A stretch of DNA of 64,000 nucleotides from Mycolicibacterium hodleri (GTDB lineage: Bacteria; Actinomycetota; Actinomycetes; Mycobacteriales; Mycobacteriaceae): assembly GCF_006439015.1 (NCBI RefSeq), contig NZ_RCZG01000004.1, positions 371,302-435,301 of the forward strand, read 5' to 3'. Position 1 is the first letter of the stretch, and each line of letters begins with the position of its first letter. Under the pieces are notes generated by a model that saw only the letters and a list, made by a program, of their open reading frames with translations, ran no database searches and was not told the origin of the DNA. The translations under genes were made by a program, and so were the position numbers. Below, piece after piece: positions 31,137-42,305 of the stretch.

Positions 31137-31541
31137 TCAGCGATACCCGTCGGACTCGGTGGCCGCCTCGTTGAGCGACGCATCGGCGTAGCCGCGGCAG
31201 TAATCCCAGGTCACGTACGCATCGGGTTCGGGGTCGAAGGCCGGCTCGTGGGGGCGGACCGTGCCGTCCACCAGCAGCTGCAGCAGGTTGGCCCGCAACA
31301 TGTCCCAATCGTGATAGTGGTCTTGCTGGCACTCGTCGCAGCAGACGACCAGGCCGCGAATTCCCTTGTGCGCCAACAAGGCTTCGTAGACGGCCAGATC
31401 GGCGAGATCGGCCTCGACGGCGATGCGTTCTTGAGGGTCCAGCGGCTGGCCCGGCTCGAGGGCGTCCAGTGCTGCGGTGGGGTCGCTCGGATCATCGGCG
31501 AAGGGGTCGGGCGGCAAACCCGGCGGCAGATGGTCACGCAC
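31137..31541 (-). CDS. DUF5319 family protein (Rv3412-like)
   Basis: A 134-residue acidic protein convergent with rsdA and divergent from guaB2, the Rv3412 location. The central CCDECQQDHYHDW resembles a small metal site (Cys-Cys-x2-Cys plus His residues), and a Trp/Tyr-rich segment AYVTWDYCRGYADASL lies near the end. The start is GTG 31541, with GGAGG 5 nt upstream. The family is conserved across actinobacteria but has no assigned function. The 30986-31136 gap holds nothing recognisable. Confidence 0.8.
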   Translation of the reverse strand: MRDHLPPGLPPDPFADDPSDPTAALDALEPGQPLDPQERIAVEADLADLAVYEALLAHKGIRGLVVCCDECQQDHYHDWDMLRANLLQLLVDGTVRPHEPAFDPEPDAYVTWDYCRGYADASLNEAATESDGYR

Positions 31542-31675
31542 GCCTCCACACTACGCAGGACTGCGGGTGTCGCGCTAGCGGTCCACGCCTTAGTCGACGG
31601 CACTTCTGAGCTGTCCGTGTGTTCCAACCACGTTGCCAATGGCGCGTGGGAGCCAAGGGCCGCGCCCCACCCCGA

Positions 31676-31681
31676 TAGGAT
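31676..31681 (+). promoter_or_regulatory. Putative guaB2 -10 element
   Basis: TAGGAT matches TANNNT and would start transcription near 31688, leaving a leader of about 31 nt with a TTGGAGG ribosome site before ATG 31719. Confidence 0.4.
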
Positions 31682-31691
31682 GGTCCCTTAG

Positions 31692-33260
<1,569 letters not shown>

Positions 33261-33378
33261 GAAGGCTTCCCCATGAGTCACCGTCGGATGGGCCCTGCGC
33301 GTCGAAATCCGCTTTCGGCACGCGCCTTCTCGTATCTTTTCTGCAGAACGTCGATCTCGCGGCCGGGGACTGGTTTCC

Positions 33379-34530
33379 ATGCGTGATGTGGTCGAAATCG
33401 GCATGGGCAGAACCGCCCGTCGCACCTATGAACTCCGTGACATCAACATCGTGCCTTCGCGACGTACGCGTTCGTCGCAGGACGTGTCGACGGCGTGGCA
33501 GCTCGACGCCTACCGCTTCGAGGTGCCGGTCGTCGCGCACCCCACCGACGCGCTGGTGTCGGTGGAGTTCGCCATCGAGTTGGGGCGGCTCGGCGGGCTC
33601 GGGGTCCTCAACGGCGAAGGACTGATCGGCAGGCACGCTGACGTGGAAGCCAAGATCGCTCAGGTAGTAGAGAAGGCCGCGGCGGCGTCCGGCAATCCTT
33701 CCGCAGCGATTCGACTGCTGCAGCAGTTCCACTCGGCGCCGCTCGACCCGGACCTGTTGGCCAGCGCGGTCGCTCGCATCCGCGACGCGGGTGTCATCGT
33801 CGCGGTGCGGGTCAGCCCGCAGAACGCGCAGGCGCTCACGCCCGGTCTCGTCGCCGCAGGAATCGACCTCCTCGTCATCCAGGGCACCATCATCTCCGCG
33901 GAGCGGGTCGCGCAGGACCGGGACGGCTCCGGCGAACCGTTGAATCTCAAGACGTTCATCTCGGAACTGGACGTTCCGGTAGTGGCGGGCGGCGTGCTCG
34001 ACCACCGCACCGCACTGCATCTGATGCGGACGGGAGCAGCTGGTGTGATCGTCGGCTACGGCTCCACTGCCGGGGTCACCACCAGCGACGAGGTGCTCGG
34101 AATCAGCGTGCCGATGGCCACCGCGATCGCCGACGCCGCCGCGGCCCGCCGCGAATACCTCGACGAGACGGGCGGCCGTTACGTCCACGTGCTCGCCGAC
34201 GGCGACATCCACACCTCGGGCGAACTCGCGAAGGCCATTGCCTGCGGCGCCGACGCGGTCGTGCTCGGGACGCCGCTGGCCTCGGCGACCGAGGCGCTCG
34301 GCGATGGCTGGTTCTGGCCGTCGGCCGCGGCGCACCCGTCTCTGCCCCGCGGCGCCTTGCTGCAGGTGGCTCGTGGCGAACGCCCGTCGCTCGAACAGGT
34401 GCTCGGCGGTCCTTCTGACGACCCCTTCGGCTCCTTGAACCTCGTCGGCGGGTTGCGTCGGTCGATGGCGAAGGCCGGGTACTGCGATCTCAAGGAGTTC
34501 CAGAAGGTCGGCCTGACGGTCGGCGCATGA
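33379..34530 (+). CDS. guaB3: IMP dehydrogenase family protein GuaB3
   Basis: A 383-residue IMPDH/GMPR-fold protein without a CBS insert. It begins MRDVVEIGMGRTARRTYELRD and ends GGLRRSMAKAGYCDLKEFQKV, both typical of the GuaB3 family. Where IMPDH has its catalytic Cys loop, this protein reads IQGTIISAERVA, with no Cys. The nucleotide-binding GGVLDHRTAL and the CGADAVVLGTPLA region are retained. It may therefore not be an ordinary IMPDH, and its reaction in mycobacteria is unsettled to my knowledge. ATG 33379 is the natural family start. Confidence 0.88.
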   Translation: MRDVVEIGMGRTARRTYELRDINIVPSRRTRSSQDVSTAWQLDAYRFEVPVVAHPTDALVSVEFAIELGRLGGLGVLNGEGLIGRHADVEAKIAQVVEKAAAASGNPSAAIRLLQQFHSAPLDPDLLASAVARIRDAGVIVAVRVSPQNAQALTPGLVAAGIDLLVIQGTIISAERVAQDRDGSGEPLNLKTFISELDVPVVAGGVLDHRTALHLMRTGAAGVIVGYGSTAGVTTSDEVLGISVPMATAIADAAAARREYLDETGGRYVHVLADGDIHTSGELAKAIACGADAVVLGTPLASATEALGDGWFWPSAAAHPSLPRGALLQVARGERPSLEQVLGGPSDDPFGSLNLVGGLRRSMAKAGYCDLKEFQKVGLTVGA

Positions 34531-34648
34531 CCCGTCACAAGATCGTCACCGAAATCGGAGCGACGAACGTGCTGGTCAGAGCATCGCTCTTTACAAGTTA
34601 GGGTCGACTGTCTAGCTCGTTACCCGCCGGTAAGTTCATACTGTCCTG

Positions 34649-36385
34649 ATGGATCCTGACTACGACGTCCTGGTCATCGGCTCGGGTTTCGGCGGCAGTG
34701 TCAGCGCACTGCGGCTTACCGAGAAGGGCTACCGAGTGGGTGTGCTCGAGGCGGGCCGACGCTTCGAGGACGAGGACATGGCGAAGACGTCATGGAACCT
34801 CCGCAAGTTCCTATGGATGCCCAGGCTCGGCATGTACGGCATTCAGCGCATTCATCTTCTGCGCAACTGCATGATCTTGGCGGGCGCGGGTGTCGGCGGC
34901 GGTTCGCTGAACTACGCGAACACGCTGTACGTGCCGCCGGAACCCTTCTTCGTCGACAAGCAGTGGGCGCACATCACGGACTGGCGTGCCGAGTTGATGC
35001 CGCACTACGACCAGGCGTCCCGCATGCTGGGCGTCGTCACGAACCCGACCTTCACCGACGCCGACCGCATCCTCAAGGAGGTGGCCGACGACATGGGCGT
35101 CGGCGATACCTTCGTGCCGACCCCGGTCGGGGTGTTCTTCGGCGAGGACGGCAAGAAGGTGCCGGGCAAGACGGTGCCCGACCCGTACTTCGGTGGTGCA
35201 GGTCCGGCCCGCACCGGCTGTATCGAATGCGGCTCCTGCATGACCGGCTGCCGTTACGGCGCGAAGAATACGTTGCTCAAGAACTACCTGGGGTTGGCGG
35301 AATCCGCTGGCGCCGATGTCATTCCGATGACGACCGTCACTAGCTTCCAGCCGCGGCCCGACGGCTCCTGGGACGTGCACACGGCGCGGACCGGGCGCTG
35401 GTTGCGGAAGAAGAAGCGGACGTACACCGCCTCTACGGTGATCCTCGCGGCCGGAACGTGGGGTACGCAGCAACTGCTGTTCAAGATGCGCGACACCGGC
35501 AGACTGCCCGAGCTGAGCGACAAGCTCGGTGTCCTGACCCGCACCAACTCCGAATCGATCGTGGGCGCGGGCCGGCTCCGGGTGCCTGACGATCTCGACC
35601 TCACCCACGGTGTGGCGATCACGTCGTCGATTCATCCGACCGCAGACACGCACATCGAGCCGTGCCGCTACGGCAAGGGCTCCAACGCGATGGGTCTGCT
35701 GCAGACCCTCATGACGGACGGCGTCCTTCCCGATGGCACCGGCGTGCCGCGGTGGAAGCAGCTGTTCGAGTCGGCGAAAGCCGACCCATCTGGCACCCTG
35801 CGTCTGCTGTATCCGCGAAAGTGGAGTGAGCGCACGATGATCGCACTGGTGATGCAGCACCTCGACAACTCGATCACCACCTACACCAAGCGCACCAAGC
35901 TGGGCTTCCGTCGGATGGTCAGCAAGCAGGGTCACGGGCAACCCAACCCGACGTGGATTCCCGCAGGCAACGAGGTCACGCGGCGGATCGCGAAGAAGAT
36001 CGACGGCGTCGCGGGCGGAACCTGGGGCGAGCTGTTCAACATCCCGCTGACCGCGCACTTCCTCGGCGGCGCCGCCATCGGTGACAACCGGGACCATGGC
36101 GTCATCGACCCGTATCACAGGGTCCACGGCTACCCCACGTTGTCGGTGGTCGACGGCGCGGCGATCTCGGCGAACATGGGCGTCAACCCGTCACTGAGCA
36201 TCACGGCCCAGGCCGAGCGTGCGGCGTCGCTGTGGCCCAACAAGGGAGAGGTCGACCAGCGACCCGCCCAGGGGCAGCCCTACCAGCGGTTGGCGCCGAT
36301 CCCGCCGCAGCATCCGGTGGTTCCCGCCGACGCGCCTGCAGCGTTGCGCCGACTCCCGATCGAGCCGGTCCGCTCGATCGGCTGA
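34649..36385 (+). CDS. choD: Cholesterol oxidase-like GMC flavoprotein ChoD
   Basis: A 578-residue GMC oxidoreductase. The FAD Rossmann motif GSGFGGSVSALRL is at residues 10-22. GAGVGGGSLNYANTLY, a Cys-rich GCIECGSCMTGCRYGAKNT segment and the C-terminal VVDGAAISANMGVNPSLSITA flavin region follow. It is named cholesterol oxidase by position (Rv3409c) and family, but whether mycobacterial ChoD oxidises cholesterol in vivo is debated. The Cys cluster resembles an Fe-S or electron-transfer site of this subfamily. It starts at ATG 34649, and a TACTGT box lies 5 nt upstream. It stands between guaB3 and guaA, as in H37Rv. Confidence 0.88.
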   Translation: MDPDYDVLVIGSGFGGSVSALRLTEKGYRVGVLEAGRRFEDEDMAKTSWNLRKFLWMPRLGMYGIQRIHLLRNCMILAGAGVGGGSLNYANTLYVPPEPFFVDKQWAHITDWRAELMPHYDQASRMLGVVTNPTFTDADRILKEVADDMGVGDTFVPTPVGVFFGEDGKKVPGKTVPDPYFGGAGPARTGCIECGSCMTGCRYGAKNTLLKNYLGLAESAGADVIPMTTVTSFQPRPDGSWDVHTARTGRWLRKKKRTYTASTVILAAGTWGTQQLLFKMRDTGRLPELSDKLGVLTRTNSESIVGAGRLRVPDDLDLTHGVAITSSIHPTADTHIEPCRYGKGSNAMGLLQTLMTDGVLPDGTGVPRWKQLFESAKADPSGTLRLLYPRKWSERTMIALVMQHLDNSITTYTKRTKLGFRRMVSKQGHGQPNPTWIPAGNEVTRRIAKKIDGVAGGTWGELFNIPLTAHFLGGAAIGDNRDHGVIDPYHRVHGYPTLSVVDGAAISANMGVNPSLSITAQAERAASLWPNKGEVDQRPAQGQPYQRLAPIPPQHPVVPADAPAALRRLPIEPVRSIG

Positions 36386-36419
36386 TCGACACCGAACGGG
36401 GTAGGCCGCCGGTCGCTAC

Positions 36420-36425
36420 TAGACT
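36420..36425 (+). promoter_or_regulatory. Putative guaA -10 element (leaderless)
   Basis: TAGACT matches TANNNT and ends 6 nt before the GTG start of guaA. The same hexamer and spacing occur at dnaE2. No ribosome site is visible. Confidence 0.5.
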
Positions 36426-36431
36426 GGGCAG

Positions 36432-38006
36432 GTGGAAACGGCATCACCCCGGCCCGTGTTGGTGGTCGACTTCGGCGCGCAATACGCGCAGCTGATCGCG
36501 CGGCGCGTCCGTGAGGCTCACGTCTACTCGGAGGTCATCCCTCACACCGCGACCGTCGACGAGATCAAGGCCCGAGATCCGGCGGCGATCGTCCTGTCCG
36601 GCGGTCCCGCCAGTGTGTATGCCGACGGCGCGCCCCAACTGGATCCGGCGCTCTTCGACCTCGACGTACCCGTATTCGGGATCTGCTACGGATTCCAGGC
36701 GATGGCGCAGGCGCTCGGCGGTACCGTCGCGCACACCGGCACCAGCGAGTACGGCCGTACGGATCTGAAAGTCGCTGGGGGAGAGCTTCATTCGGACCTG
36801 CCCGCAAGTCAGCCGGTATGGATGAGCCACGGCGACGCGGTGACGGTGGCACCCGAGGGCTTCGCCGTGGTGGCGACCAGTGCGGGCGCTCCGGTGGCGG
36901 CGTTCGAGAACCGGCCGCGCAGGCTCGCCGGCGTGCAGTACCACCCCGAGGTCATGCATTCACCGCACGGCCAGCAGGTGCTGAGCCGGTTCCTGCACGA
37001 GTTCGCCGGGATCGGTGCCACCTGGACGGCCGCCAACATCGCCGACGCGCTGATCGAACAAGTCAGTCAGCAGATCGGCGATGGGCGGGCGATCTGCGGA
37101 CTGTCCGGCGGCGTTGACTCCGCCGTCGCCGCAGCCCTGGTGCAGCGTGCCATCGGTGACCGCCTGACGTGCGTGTTCGTCGACCATGGGCTGCTTCGGG
37201 CAGGGGAGCGCGGGCAGGTGCAGCGCGACTTCGTCGCCGCAACCGGCGCCAAGCTCGTCACCGTCGATGCCGAGGCCCGCTTCCTGGAGGCACTCTCGGG
37301 CGTCACGAATCCCGAGGGCAAACGCAAGATCATCGGACGTGAGTTCATCCGCGCGTTCGAGGGTGCGGTGCGCGATGTGGTTGCAGAAGAAGGGGGAGCC
37401 GACGGCGGGTCCGAGGTTGACTTCCTGGTGCAGGGCACGCTCTACCCCGACGTCGTCGAGTCGGGCGGCGGCACGGGCGCGGCGAACATCAAGAGTCACC
37501 ACAACGTGGGTGGACTGCCCGACGACCTGAAGTTCAAGCTCGTCGAGCCGTTGCGTCTGTTGTTCAAGGACGAGGTCCGCGCCGTCGGCCGTCAACTCGG
37601 GCTGCCGGAGGAAATCGTAGGGCGCCAACCCTTCCCGGGTCCTGGGCTCGGGATCCGCATCGTCGGCGAGGTAACCGCGGGCCGGTTGGACACGTTGCGT
37701 CGCGCCGACGCCATCGCCCGCGAGGAGCTCTCGAGCGCCGGACTGGACAATCAGATCTGGCAGTGCCCCGTCGTGCTGCTTGCCGACGTCCGGTCGGTGG
37801 GCGTTCAGGGCGACGGCCGTACCTATGGTCACCCGATCGTGCTGCGACCGGTCTCCAGCGAGGACGCGATGACCGCGGACTGGACCCGTGTCCCCTACGA
37901 GGTGCTCGAGCGGATATCGACCAGGATCACCAACGAGGTGTCCGAGGTGAACCGTGTGGTGCTGGACGTCACGAGCAAGCCGCCGGGCACCATCGAGTGG
38001 GAGTGA
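36432..38006 (+). CDS. guaA: GMP synthase (glutamine-hydrolysing)
   Basis: A 524-residue two-domain enzyme making GMP from XMP, ATP and glutamine. The class I amidotransferase domain (about 1-200) has nucleophile Cys85 in GICYGFQ and the His/Glu pair in VQYHPEV. The ATP-pyrophosphatase domain has the P-loop SGGVDS at about residues 225-230. The C-terminal dimerisation domain ends [13 protein letters not shown], as usual. GTG 36432 fits a leaderless promoter 6 nt upstream. It completes the IMP-to-GMP route with guaB2. Confidence 0.97.
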   Translation: METASPRPVLVVDFGAQYAQLIARRVREAHVYSEVIPHTATVDEIKARDPAAIVLSGGPASVYADGAPQLDPALFDLDVPVFGICYGFQAMAQALGGTVAHTGTSEYGRTDLKVAGGELHSDLPASQPVWMSHGDAVTVAPEGFAVVATSAGAPVAAFENRPRRLAGVQYHPEVMHSPHGQQVLSRFLHEFAGIGATWTAANIADALIEQVSQQIGDGRAICGLSGGVDSAVAAALVQRAIGDRLTCVFVDHGLLRAGERGQVQRDFVAATGAKLVTVDAEARFLEALSGVTNPEGKRKIIGREFIRAFEGAVRDVVAEEGGADGGSEVDFLVQGTLYPDVVESGGGTGAANIKSHHNVGGLPDDLKFKLVEPLRLLFKDEVRAVGRQLGLPEEIVGRQPFPGPGLGIRIVGEVTAGRLDTLRRADAIAREELSSAGLDNQIWQCPVVLLADVRSVGVQGDGRTYGHPIVLRPVSSEDAMTADWTRVPYEVLERISTRITNEVSEVNRVVLDVTSKPPGTIEWE

Positions 38007-38014
38007 TCCCTTCT

Positions 38015-38076
38015 CGCGAGCAGACGTAAATGTTCTCTTCGGTCCGGCGTGTCGGGGACTTTTGCGACTGCTCGCG
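38015..38076. repeat. Imperfect palindrome between guaA and the MerR-type gene
   Basis: CGCGAGCAGACGTAAA and TTTGCGACTGCTCGCG face each other around a ~30-nt loop, with a 9-bp perfect outer stem and scattered mismatches inside. It lies between convergent genes and can act as a terminator on both strands. Similar GCGAGCAGACG palindromes may be dispersed in mycobacterial genomes. Confidence 0.5.
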
Positions 38077-38085
38077 GGAGTTCGG

Positions 38086-39003
38086 TCAGGCCTCGTCCTG
38101 GGTGTCTTCGGCGGCCTTCTCGATGAACTCACCGAGGATCTGACTCACCACCGACTCGATGGTCGATTCGATCGAGAACGCGAGCGTGGCTGACACTGCC
38201 GACACTGCCTGCGTCCGGAACCGCACCAACATTGTGATCAGTTCGGCGACCTCGGTGTCCGGTGGCAGGGCGGCGCCGGGCTGGATGCGGGTGAGGACGT
38301 GCTCGACACCTGCGCGCACCAGGATGCCGCTGATCTCGTCGATGAGCGGCGCGGTCTGTTCGTGGATGTCGATCAGCTTGTCGGTGCTGACCCCGTACTG
38401 CCGGATCTCGTCGAACGCCCCGATCAGCTTGGGCCGCACGACGGTCGCCTCGTCGCCGTCGAGCGTGATGATCCCGAGTCCGACCATGCGGTCGAAGCCC
38501 GAGTCATCGTCGACCAGGCGCTTGGCGTCGGTGACGGACATCCGGTCGGGCTTCTCCGAGGCCCAACTGCCCGCTATCGCAGTCTCCAGGCCGAGCATGT
38601 CGCCGAGATTCTTGCCCTGCTCCCAGGCGCTGAGCATCTCGTGGACGTGGGCGATGTTGTATCCGCGGTCGAGCATCGAGGTGATGAGACGCAGCCGGGT
38701 CAGGTGCGTGTCGTTGAACAGCGCGATGCGGCCGACCCGCAGCGGCGGATGCAGCAGGCCGCGGTCACGGTAGACGCGAAGATTGCGGGTCGTCGTGCCT
38801 GCCAGGCTCGCGAGCTCCTCGATCCGATACTCACCGGACGCAGCGACACCGTGCGGTTGCACGGCCGCGTCGAACAACTGGGACACCGCATTCTCGATGA
38901 CGTCGCGCGAACCCCGTCTGATCTGCCTCGGCGCCCGACGGAGCCCGTTGAGGATCGTCGAGATCGTGCCCGCTTGCTGCCGCGGCTGCCTGGCCGGCGG
39001 CAT
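38086..39003 (-). CDS. MerR-family transcriptional regulator
   Basis: A 305-residue protein with a MerR winged HTH at about residues 58-125: YRIEELASLAGTTTRNLRVYRDRGLLHPP, then the second helix pair and the linker helix DTHLTRLRLITSMLDRGYN. The ~170-residue C-terminal effector domain has no Cys cluster, so it probably senses an organic ligand or protein rather than a metal. It is the last gene of the five-gene minus-strand operon, starting 1 nt after the monooxygenase stop. It is the natural candidate to bind the 24-bp dyad in the operon promoter at 43327-43350. Confidence 0.85.
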   Translation of the reverse strand: MPPARQPRQQAGTISTILNGLRRAPRQIRRGSRDVIENAVSQLFDAAVQPHGVAASGEYRIEELASLAGTTTRNLRVYRDRGLLHPPLRVGRIALFNDTHLTRLRLITSMLDRGYNIAHVHEMLSAWEQGKNLGDMLGLETAIAGSWASEKPDRMSVTDAKRLVDDDSGFDRMVGLGIITLDGDEATVVRPKLIGAFDEIRQYGVSTDKLIDIHEQTAPLIDEISGILVRAGVEHVLTRIQPGAALPPDTEVAELITMLVRFRTQAVSAVSATLAFSIESTIESVVSQILGEFIEKAAEDTQDEA

Positions 39004-39004
39004 C

Positions 39005-40516
39005 TCAGGCCGACGACGTCATACCGACGACTGCGGGCGCGTGGCGTGCCACCGCGTCATAGTCACCGAACCGGAAGTCACCCATCTGTCGAAGATACTG
39101 TGTCGCGAACCCCGGGTACATCGACGCGTTGAAGCCGTCGGCCGTCAGATACCAACTCTTGCAGCCGCTCATCCACGTGGTCTTGGTCAGCCTCTTCTGC
39201 AACTGCTCGTTGTGGCGCCGCTGAACGTCGGCGCGTACGTCGAGGTATCGCAGCTCGCTGCGAAGAATGGTGGTGATGCCCGAAACGGCATAGTCGATCT
39301 GGCCCTCCACGAACACCAACAGCGAGTTGTGGCCCGGCCCCGAGTTCGGTCCCGTCATGATGAACAGATTGGGGTAGCCGCTGACGTTGATGCTCTTGTA
39401 GGCCTGCGCGCCCCGGGTCCACTCGTCGGTGAGCGACCTGCCCCCGATTCCGGTGATCGGGTACGGCGGGCCGGTCAGGTGCACGTCGTAACCGGTGGCG
39501 AACACTACGCAGTCGAGGTGGTGCTCGACGCCGTCGCTGGTGCGGATGCCTGCCGGACTCATGGTCGCGATCGGCCAGTCGATGAGCTTGCAGTTGTCGC
39601 GCTGCAGCGCCGGGTAGTAGTCGCTGGACACCAGAAGACGCTTGCAACCCGGCGTGAAGTCAGGCGTCAGCTGCCTACGCAGCCATGGATCCTTCACCTG
39701 CGACCTCAGGTGCGCCTTGCCCAGCCGGGCGACGAGCCGGGTCAACGGCGACTTCCATACCAGTGCCGTCGCGCTGGCCTCGTGCCCCCAGAACAGCGCC
39801 TGACGGGTGAGTTGTTGCAGTGCTGGAACTTTGGCGAACAGCTCCTGTGCACGTCCCGGGGTGGCCACGTCGATTCGGGGGATCACCCATCCCGGCGTGC
39901 GCTGGAAGACCTTGACGAACTCCGCCTGCTTGACCAACTGCGGCACGATCTGCACGGCGCTGGCACCGGTGCCTATCACCGCTACCCGCTTGCCGGTGAA
40001 GTCGTAGTCGTGATCCCAGCGCGCGCTGTGGATCTTGTGGCCCTCATAGGTGTCGAGCCCTCGGACGTCTGGCCACTTGTGGTCGGGAAGGGGCCCGGAA
40101 GCCAGCACGACGGTCCTGGCGCGGTAGCGCTTGCGGCCGGTCGTCGAAATGGTCCAGACGCCATCGGAATCATCGAACTCCAACCCGTTGACCTCGACGC
40201 CGAACTGAATGCGACACCTCAGGTCGAAGCGGTCCACGATGTCCTCGATGTGCTGGTGGATCTCGCCTGCCGGGGAGTAGATGCGCGACCAAGTGGGGTT
40301 CGCGACGAACGAGAACGAATACAGTAGCGACGGGATGTCGCACGCTGCACCGGGATACGTATTGTCACGCCAGGTGCCGCCGACGCGTTGCTCCCGCTCG
40401 ACGATGACGATGTCGTCAACTCCGGCCTGGGTCAGCTTGATGGCGGCGCCGATGCCGGTGAACCCCGTGCCGACGATGAGGGTGTCGTAGACGTGCTGAG
40501 ACCTGTTCTCTCCCAT
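39005..40516 (-). CDS. Baeyer-Villiger-type flavin monooxygenase (MymA/EthA-like)
   Basis: A 503-residue NADPH-dependent flavoprotein monooxygenase. The FAD motif GTGFTG is at 16-21 and the NADPH motif GTGASA at 182-187. Between them is the class B fingerprint in the form Y-x-G-x3-H-x3-W-D (157-168), a slight variant of the FxGxxxHxxxW(P/D) Baeyer-Villiger signature. It inserts one oxygen next to a ketone or oxidises S/N; the substrate is unknown. It starts 1 nt after the diiron gene stops. The company of an SDR and an HSL-type esterase recalls the mymA-lipR-Rv3085 cluster of M. tuberculosis. Confidence 0.88.
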   Translation of the reverse strand: MGENRSQHVYDTLIVGTGFTGIGAAIKLTQAGVDDIVIVEREQRVGGTWRDNTYPGAACDIPSLLYSFSFVANPTWSRIYSPAGEIHQHIEDIVDRFDLRCRIQFGVEVNGLEFDDSDGVWTISTTGRKRYRARTVVLASGPLPDHKWPDVRGLDTYEGHKIHSARWDHDYDFTGKRVAVIGTGASAVQIVPQLVKQAEFVKVFQRTPGWVIPRIDVATPGRAQELFAKVPALQQLTRQALFWGHEASATALVWKSPLTRLVARLGKAHLRSQVKDPWLRRQLTPDFTPGCKRLLVSSDYYPALQRDNCKLIDWPIATMSPAGIRTSDGVEHHLDCVVFATGYDVHLTGPPYPITGIGGRSLTDEWTRGAQAYKSINVSGYPNLFIMTGPNSGPGHNSLLVFVEGQIDYAVSGITTILRSELRYLDVRADVQRRHNEQLQKRLTKTTWMSGCKSWYLTADGFNASMYPGFATQYLRQMGDFRFGDYDAVARHAPAVVGMTSSA

Positions 40517-40517
40517 G

Positions 40518-41450
40518 TCAGGCCGCTGGCTCGTGGGTGAGTTCCTTGAACCAGCTGGGAATGGGGCTCAGCAGTGCGTCGGGGTAGCTGTCGGACAAAC
40601 GGACCATCGTGTTCGCCAACAGGTGGTACGGGTGGTTCGGGTTGATCACCATCTTGGAGTGGAACTTGAGAAGCTGGTACGTGGGCACCCGACGGGTGAA
40701 TTCGGCACGCTCACCCAGCTGCCTGAAGCGTTTCATGGCGTTGTAGAGCCGTTCTGGCTCCAGCCCCATCCCGACGATGTTGTTGCGCATTCGGTTCAAT
40801 AGCGGTGCGTACATCAAGGCGCCGATGATGACTCCCGGTGACGCGACATTGCCGACGAACTGGATCGCCAGTCGGCGCGAGGTCGCATTGCCGATCATGT
40901 TGAGCACGTCGAAATCGACTGCGATGTGACGTGATTCGTCGTTGTTGATCTTCTCGAAGACCTGGTGGCACACCGGATCGTGGACCTCCTCGAGGAGGAA
41001 CTTGAGCAATGCACCGTCGAGGGCCACCTCGAGCATCGGAATGACGGTGCCCAGAATGGACAACGGCATGTCGTCGGAGTACTTGTCCAACCACTGGATG
41101 GCCAGCCGGATGTTGATGTTCGGCTCCGGCATCTCGCCGTCGGAGAGCATGCCCCATCGCTTCATCAGGGCCAGTTCGGCATTCGCGTGGCGCTGTTCCT
41201 CGGCGTGGAAGTAGCGGTAGATCTCGGCGAGCGTGGGGGTCGGCGCCTTCTTGGCCAGCGCGGCGAACCCACGGGCACCGACGTTCTCGATCCAGCACAG
41301 GTCCGCCATGAAGGCCTTCAGCTTGGGTCGGAACTCGTCGGTGATGGTCTCGGCACCAGGGGCATCCCAGTCGATGTCGGCCAGCGCCCATTGGCGGTCC
41401 TTGATCTTGGCGAGCATGGCGTCCATGTCGATGCCTCGTGTGGTGGCCAC
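40518..41450 (-). CDS. Ferritin-like diiron protein (probable oxygenase)
   Basis: A 310-residue helical protein with candidate diiron ligands spaced as in carboxylate-bridged proteins: Glu55, Glu85-x2-His88 (EEQRH), Glu141 or Glu154/155, and Glu172-x2-His175 (DESRH). Such four-helix diiron proteins activate O2 for hydroxylation, desaturation or N-oxygenation. The spacing partly matches AurF-type N-oxygenases but lacks one of their His residues. ATG 41450 follows the SDR gene by 9 nt, and the stop is 1 nt before the monooxygenase start. The exact family and substrate are not recognised. Confidence 0.75.
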   Translation of the reverse strand: MATTRGIDMDAMLAKIKDRQWALADIDWDAPGAETITDEFRPKLKAFMADLCWIENVGARGFAALAKKAPTPTLAEIYRYFHAEEQRHANAELALMKRWGMLSDGEMPEPNINIRLAIQWLDKYSDDMPLSILGTVIPMLEVALDGALLKFLLEEVHDPVCHQVFEKINNDESRHIAVDFDVLNMIGNATSRRLAIQFVGNVASPGVIIGALMYAPLLNRMRNNIVGMGLEPERLYNAMKRFRQLGERAEFTRRVPTYQLLKFHSKMVINPNHPYHLLANTMVRLSDSYPDALLSPIPSWFKELTHEPAA

Positions 41451-41459
41451 GGCTACCTC

Positions 41460-42305
41460 CTAGTGAGTGACGCGATTGGTCAGGCCGGCGGCACGGGTGT
41501 ACGCCGTCGGGGTGAAACGTTTTATGCCCCAGCCGATTCGGGCCTCGGGCTGCGGCATGCAGTACAGGCCGCCACGGTCGTTGGTGTCCAGACAGGTACG
41601 TGCGACCCGCTCTGCGGAGAAGCCGGTCCACCGCATCAGGCGGTCGGCGAGTTGGGTCGAACTCGCCGAGATGCGGCCGGATTCACCGCCTGCGACAAGG
41701 ATGTTCGTCTTGACGAAGGTCGGGCACAGCACGGTGACGTTGATGCCGGTGCCGGAGAGTTCGGCGGCCAGCGTCTCGGACAGCGAGAGCACGCCGGCCT
41801 TGCTGACGTTGTAGGCGGCCATCCCGGGTGCAGCGCCGAACGCGGCCGCCGACGCGACGTTGATGATCCCGCCCGGCCGGCCGGCCTCGCGGAGGATCGG
41901 CGCGAACACGTGGCAACCGTTGATCGGCCCCCACAGGTTGATGCCGAGGACCCAGTTCCAGTCGTCGATGTCGATGTCGCCGATGAGTGCGCCACCCGCG
42001 CCGACGCCGGCGTTGTTGATCACCAGGGTCGGGGGACCGCTGAGCCAGGACTGCGCCTCCTTGGCCAGCTGTTGCACGTCGTCGATCCGCGTGACGTCGC
42101 AACGGACGGAGGTTGCCTGACCTCCCGCTGCTGCGATGGCATCGGCGGTAGAGCGCGCCGATCCTTCATCGACGTCGCTGCACACGACTCGGCTCCCGCG
42201 GCGGGCCAACTCGGTGGCGAACGCTGCGCCGATACCGCTGCCCGCGCCTGTGATGACGGCTGCGGCACCGTGACTGCGCTTGGACGATGATCCGAAGAGA
42301 TTCAT
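41460..42305 (-). CDS. Short-chain dehydrogenase/reductase
   Basis: A 281-residue classical SDR with TGAGSGIG at 19-26 (cofactor loop), NNAG in VINNAGVGAG, and the catalytic Tyr-x3-Lys in YNVSK near residue 165, with the Ser in INVASAAAF. A ~60-residue C-terminal extension (GLYCMPQPEARIGWGIKRFTP) resembles mycobacterial Rv3085-type SDRs. It probably interconverts an alcohol and the ketone or aldehyde used by the neighbouring monooxygenase. ATG 42305 overlaps the esterase stop by ATGA. Confidence 0.9.
   Translation of the reverse strand: MNLFGSSSKRSHGAAAVITGAGSGIGAAFATELARRGSRVVCSDVDEGSARSTADAIAAAGGQATSVRCDVTRIDDVQQLAKEAQSWLSGPPTLVINNAGVGAGGALIGDIDIDDWNWVLGINLWGPINGCHVFAPILREAGRPGGIINVASAAAFGAAPGMAAYNVSKAGVLSLSETLAAELSGTGINVTVLCPTFVKTNILVAGGESGRISASSTQLADRLMRWTGFSAERVARTCLDTNDRGGLYCMPQPEARIGWGIKRFTPTAYTRAAGLTNRVTH

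Noticed and set aside
38783..40327. 514-codon plus-strand open frame over the monooxygenase gene
   Set aside because: Antisense to a protein with clear FAD, NADPH and Baeyer-Villiger motifs.
40965..42290. 441-codon plus-strand open frame over the diiron and SDR genes
   Set aside because: Antisense to two motif-bearing genes; composition of a shadow frame.
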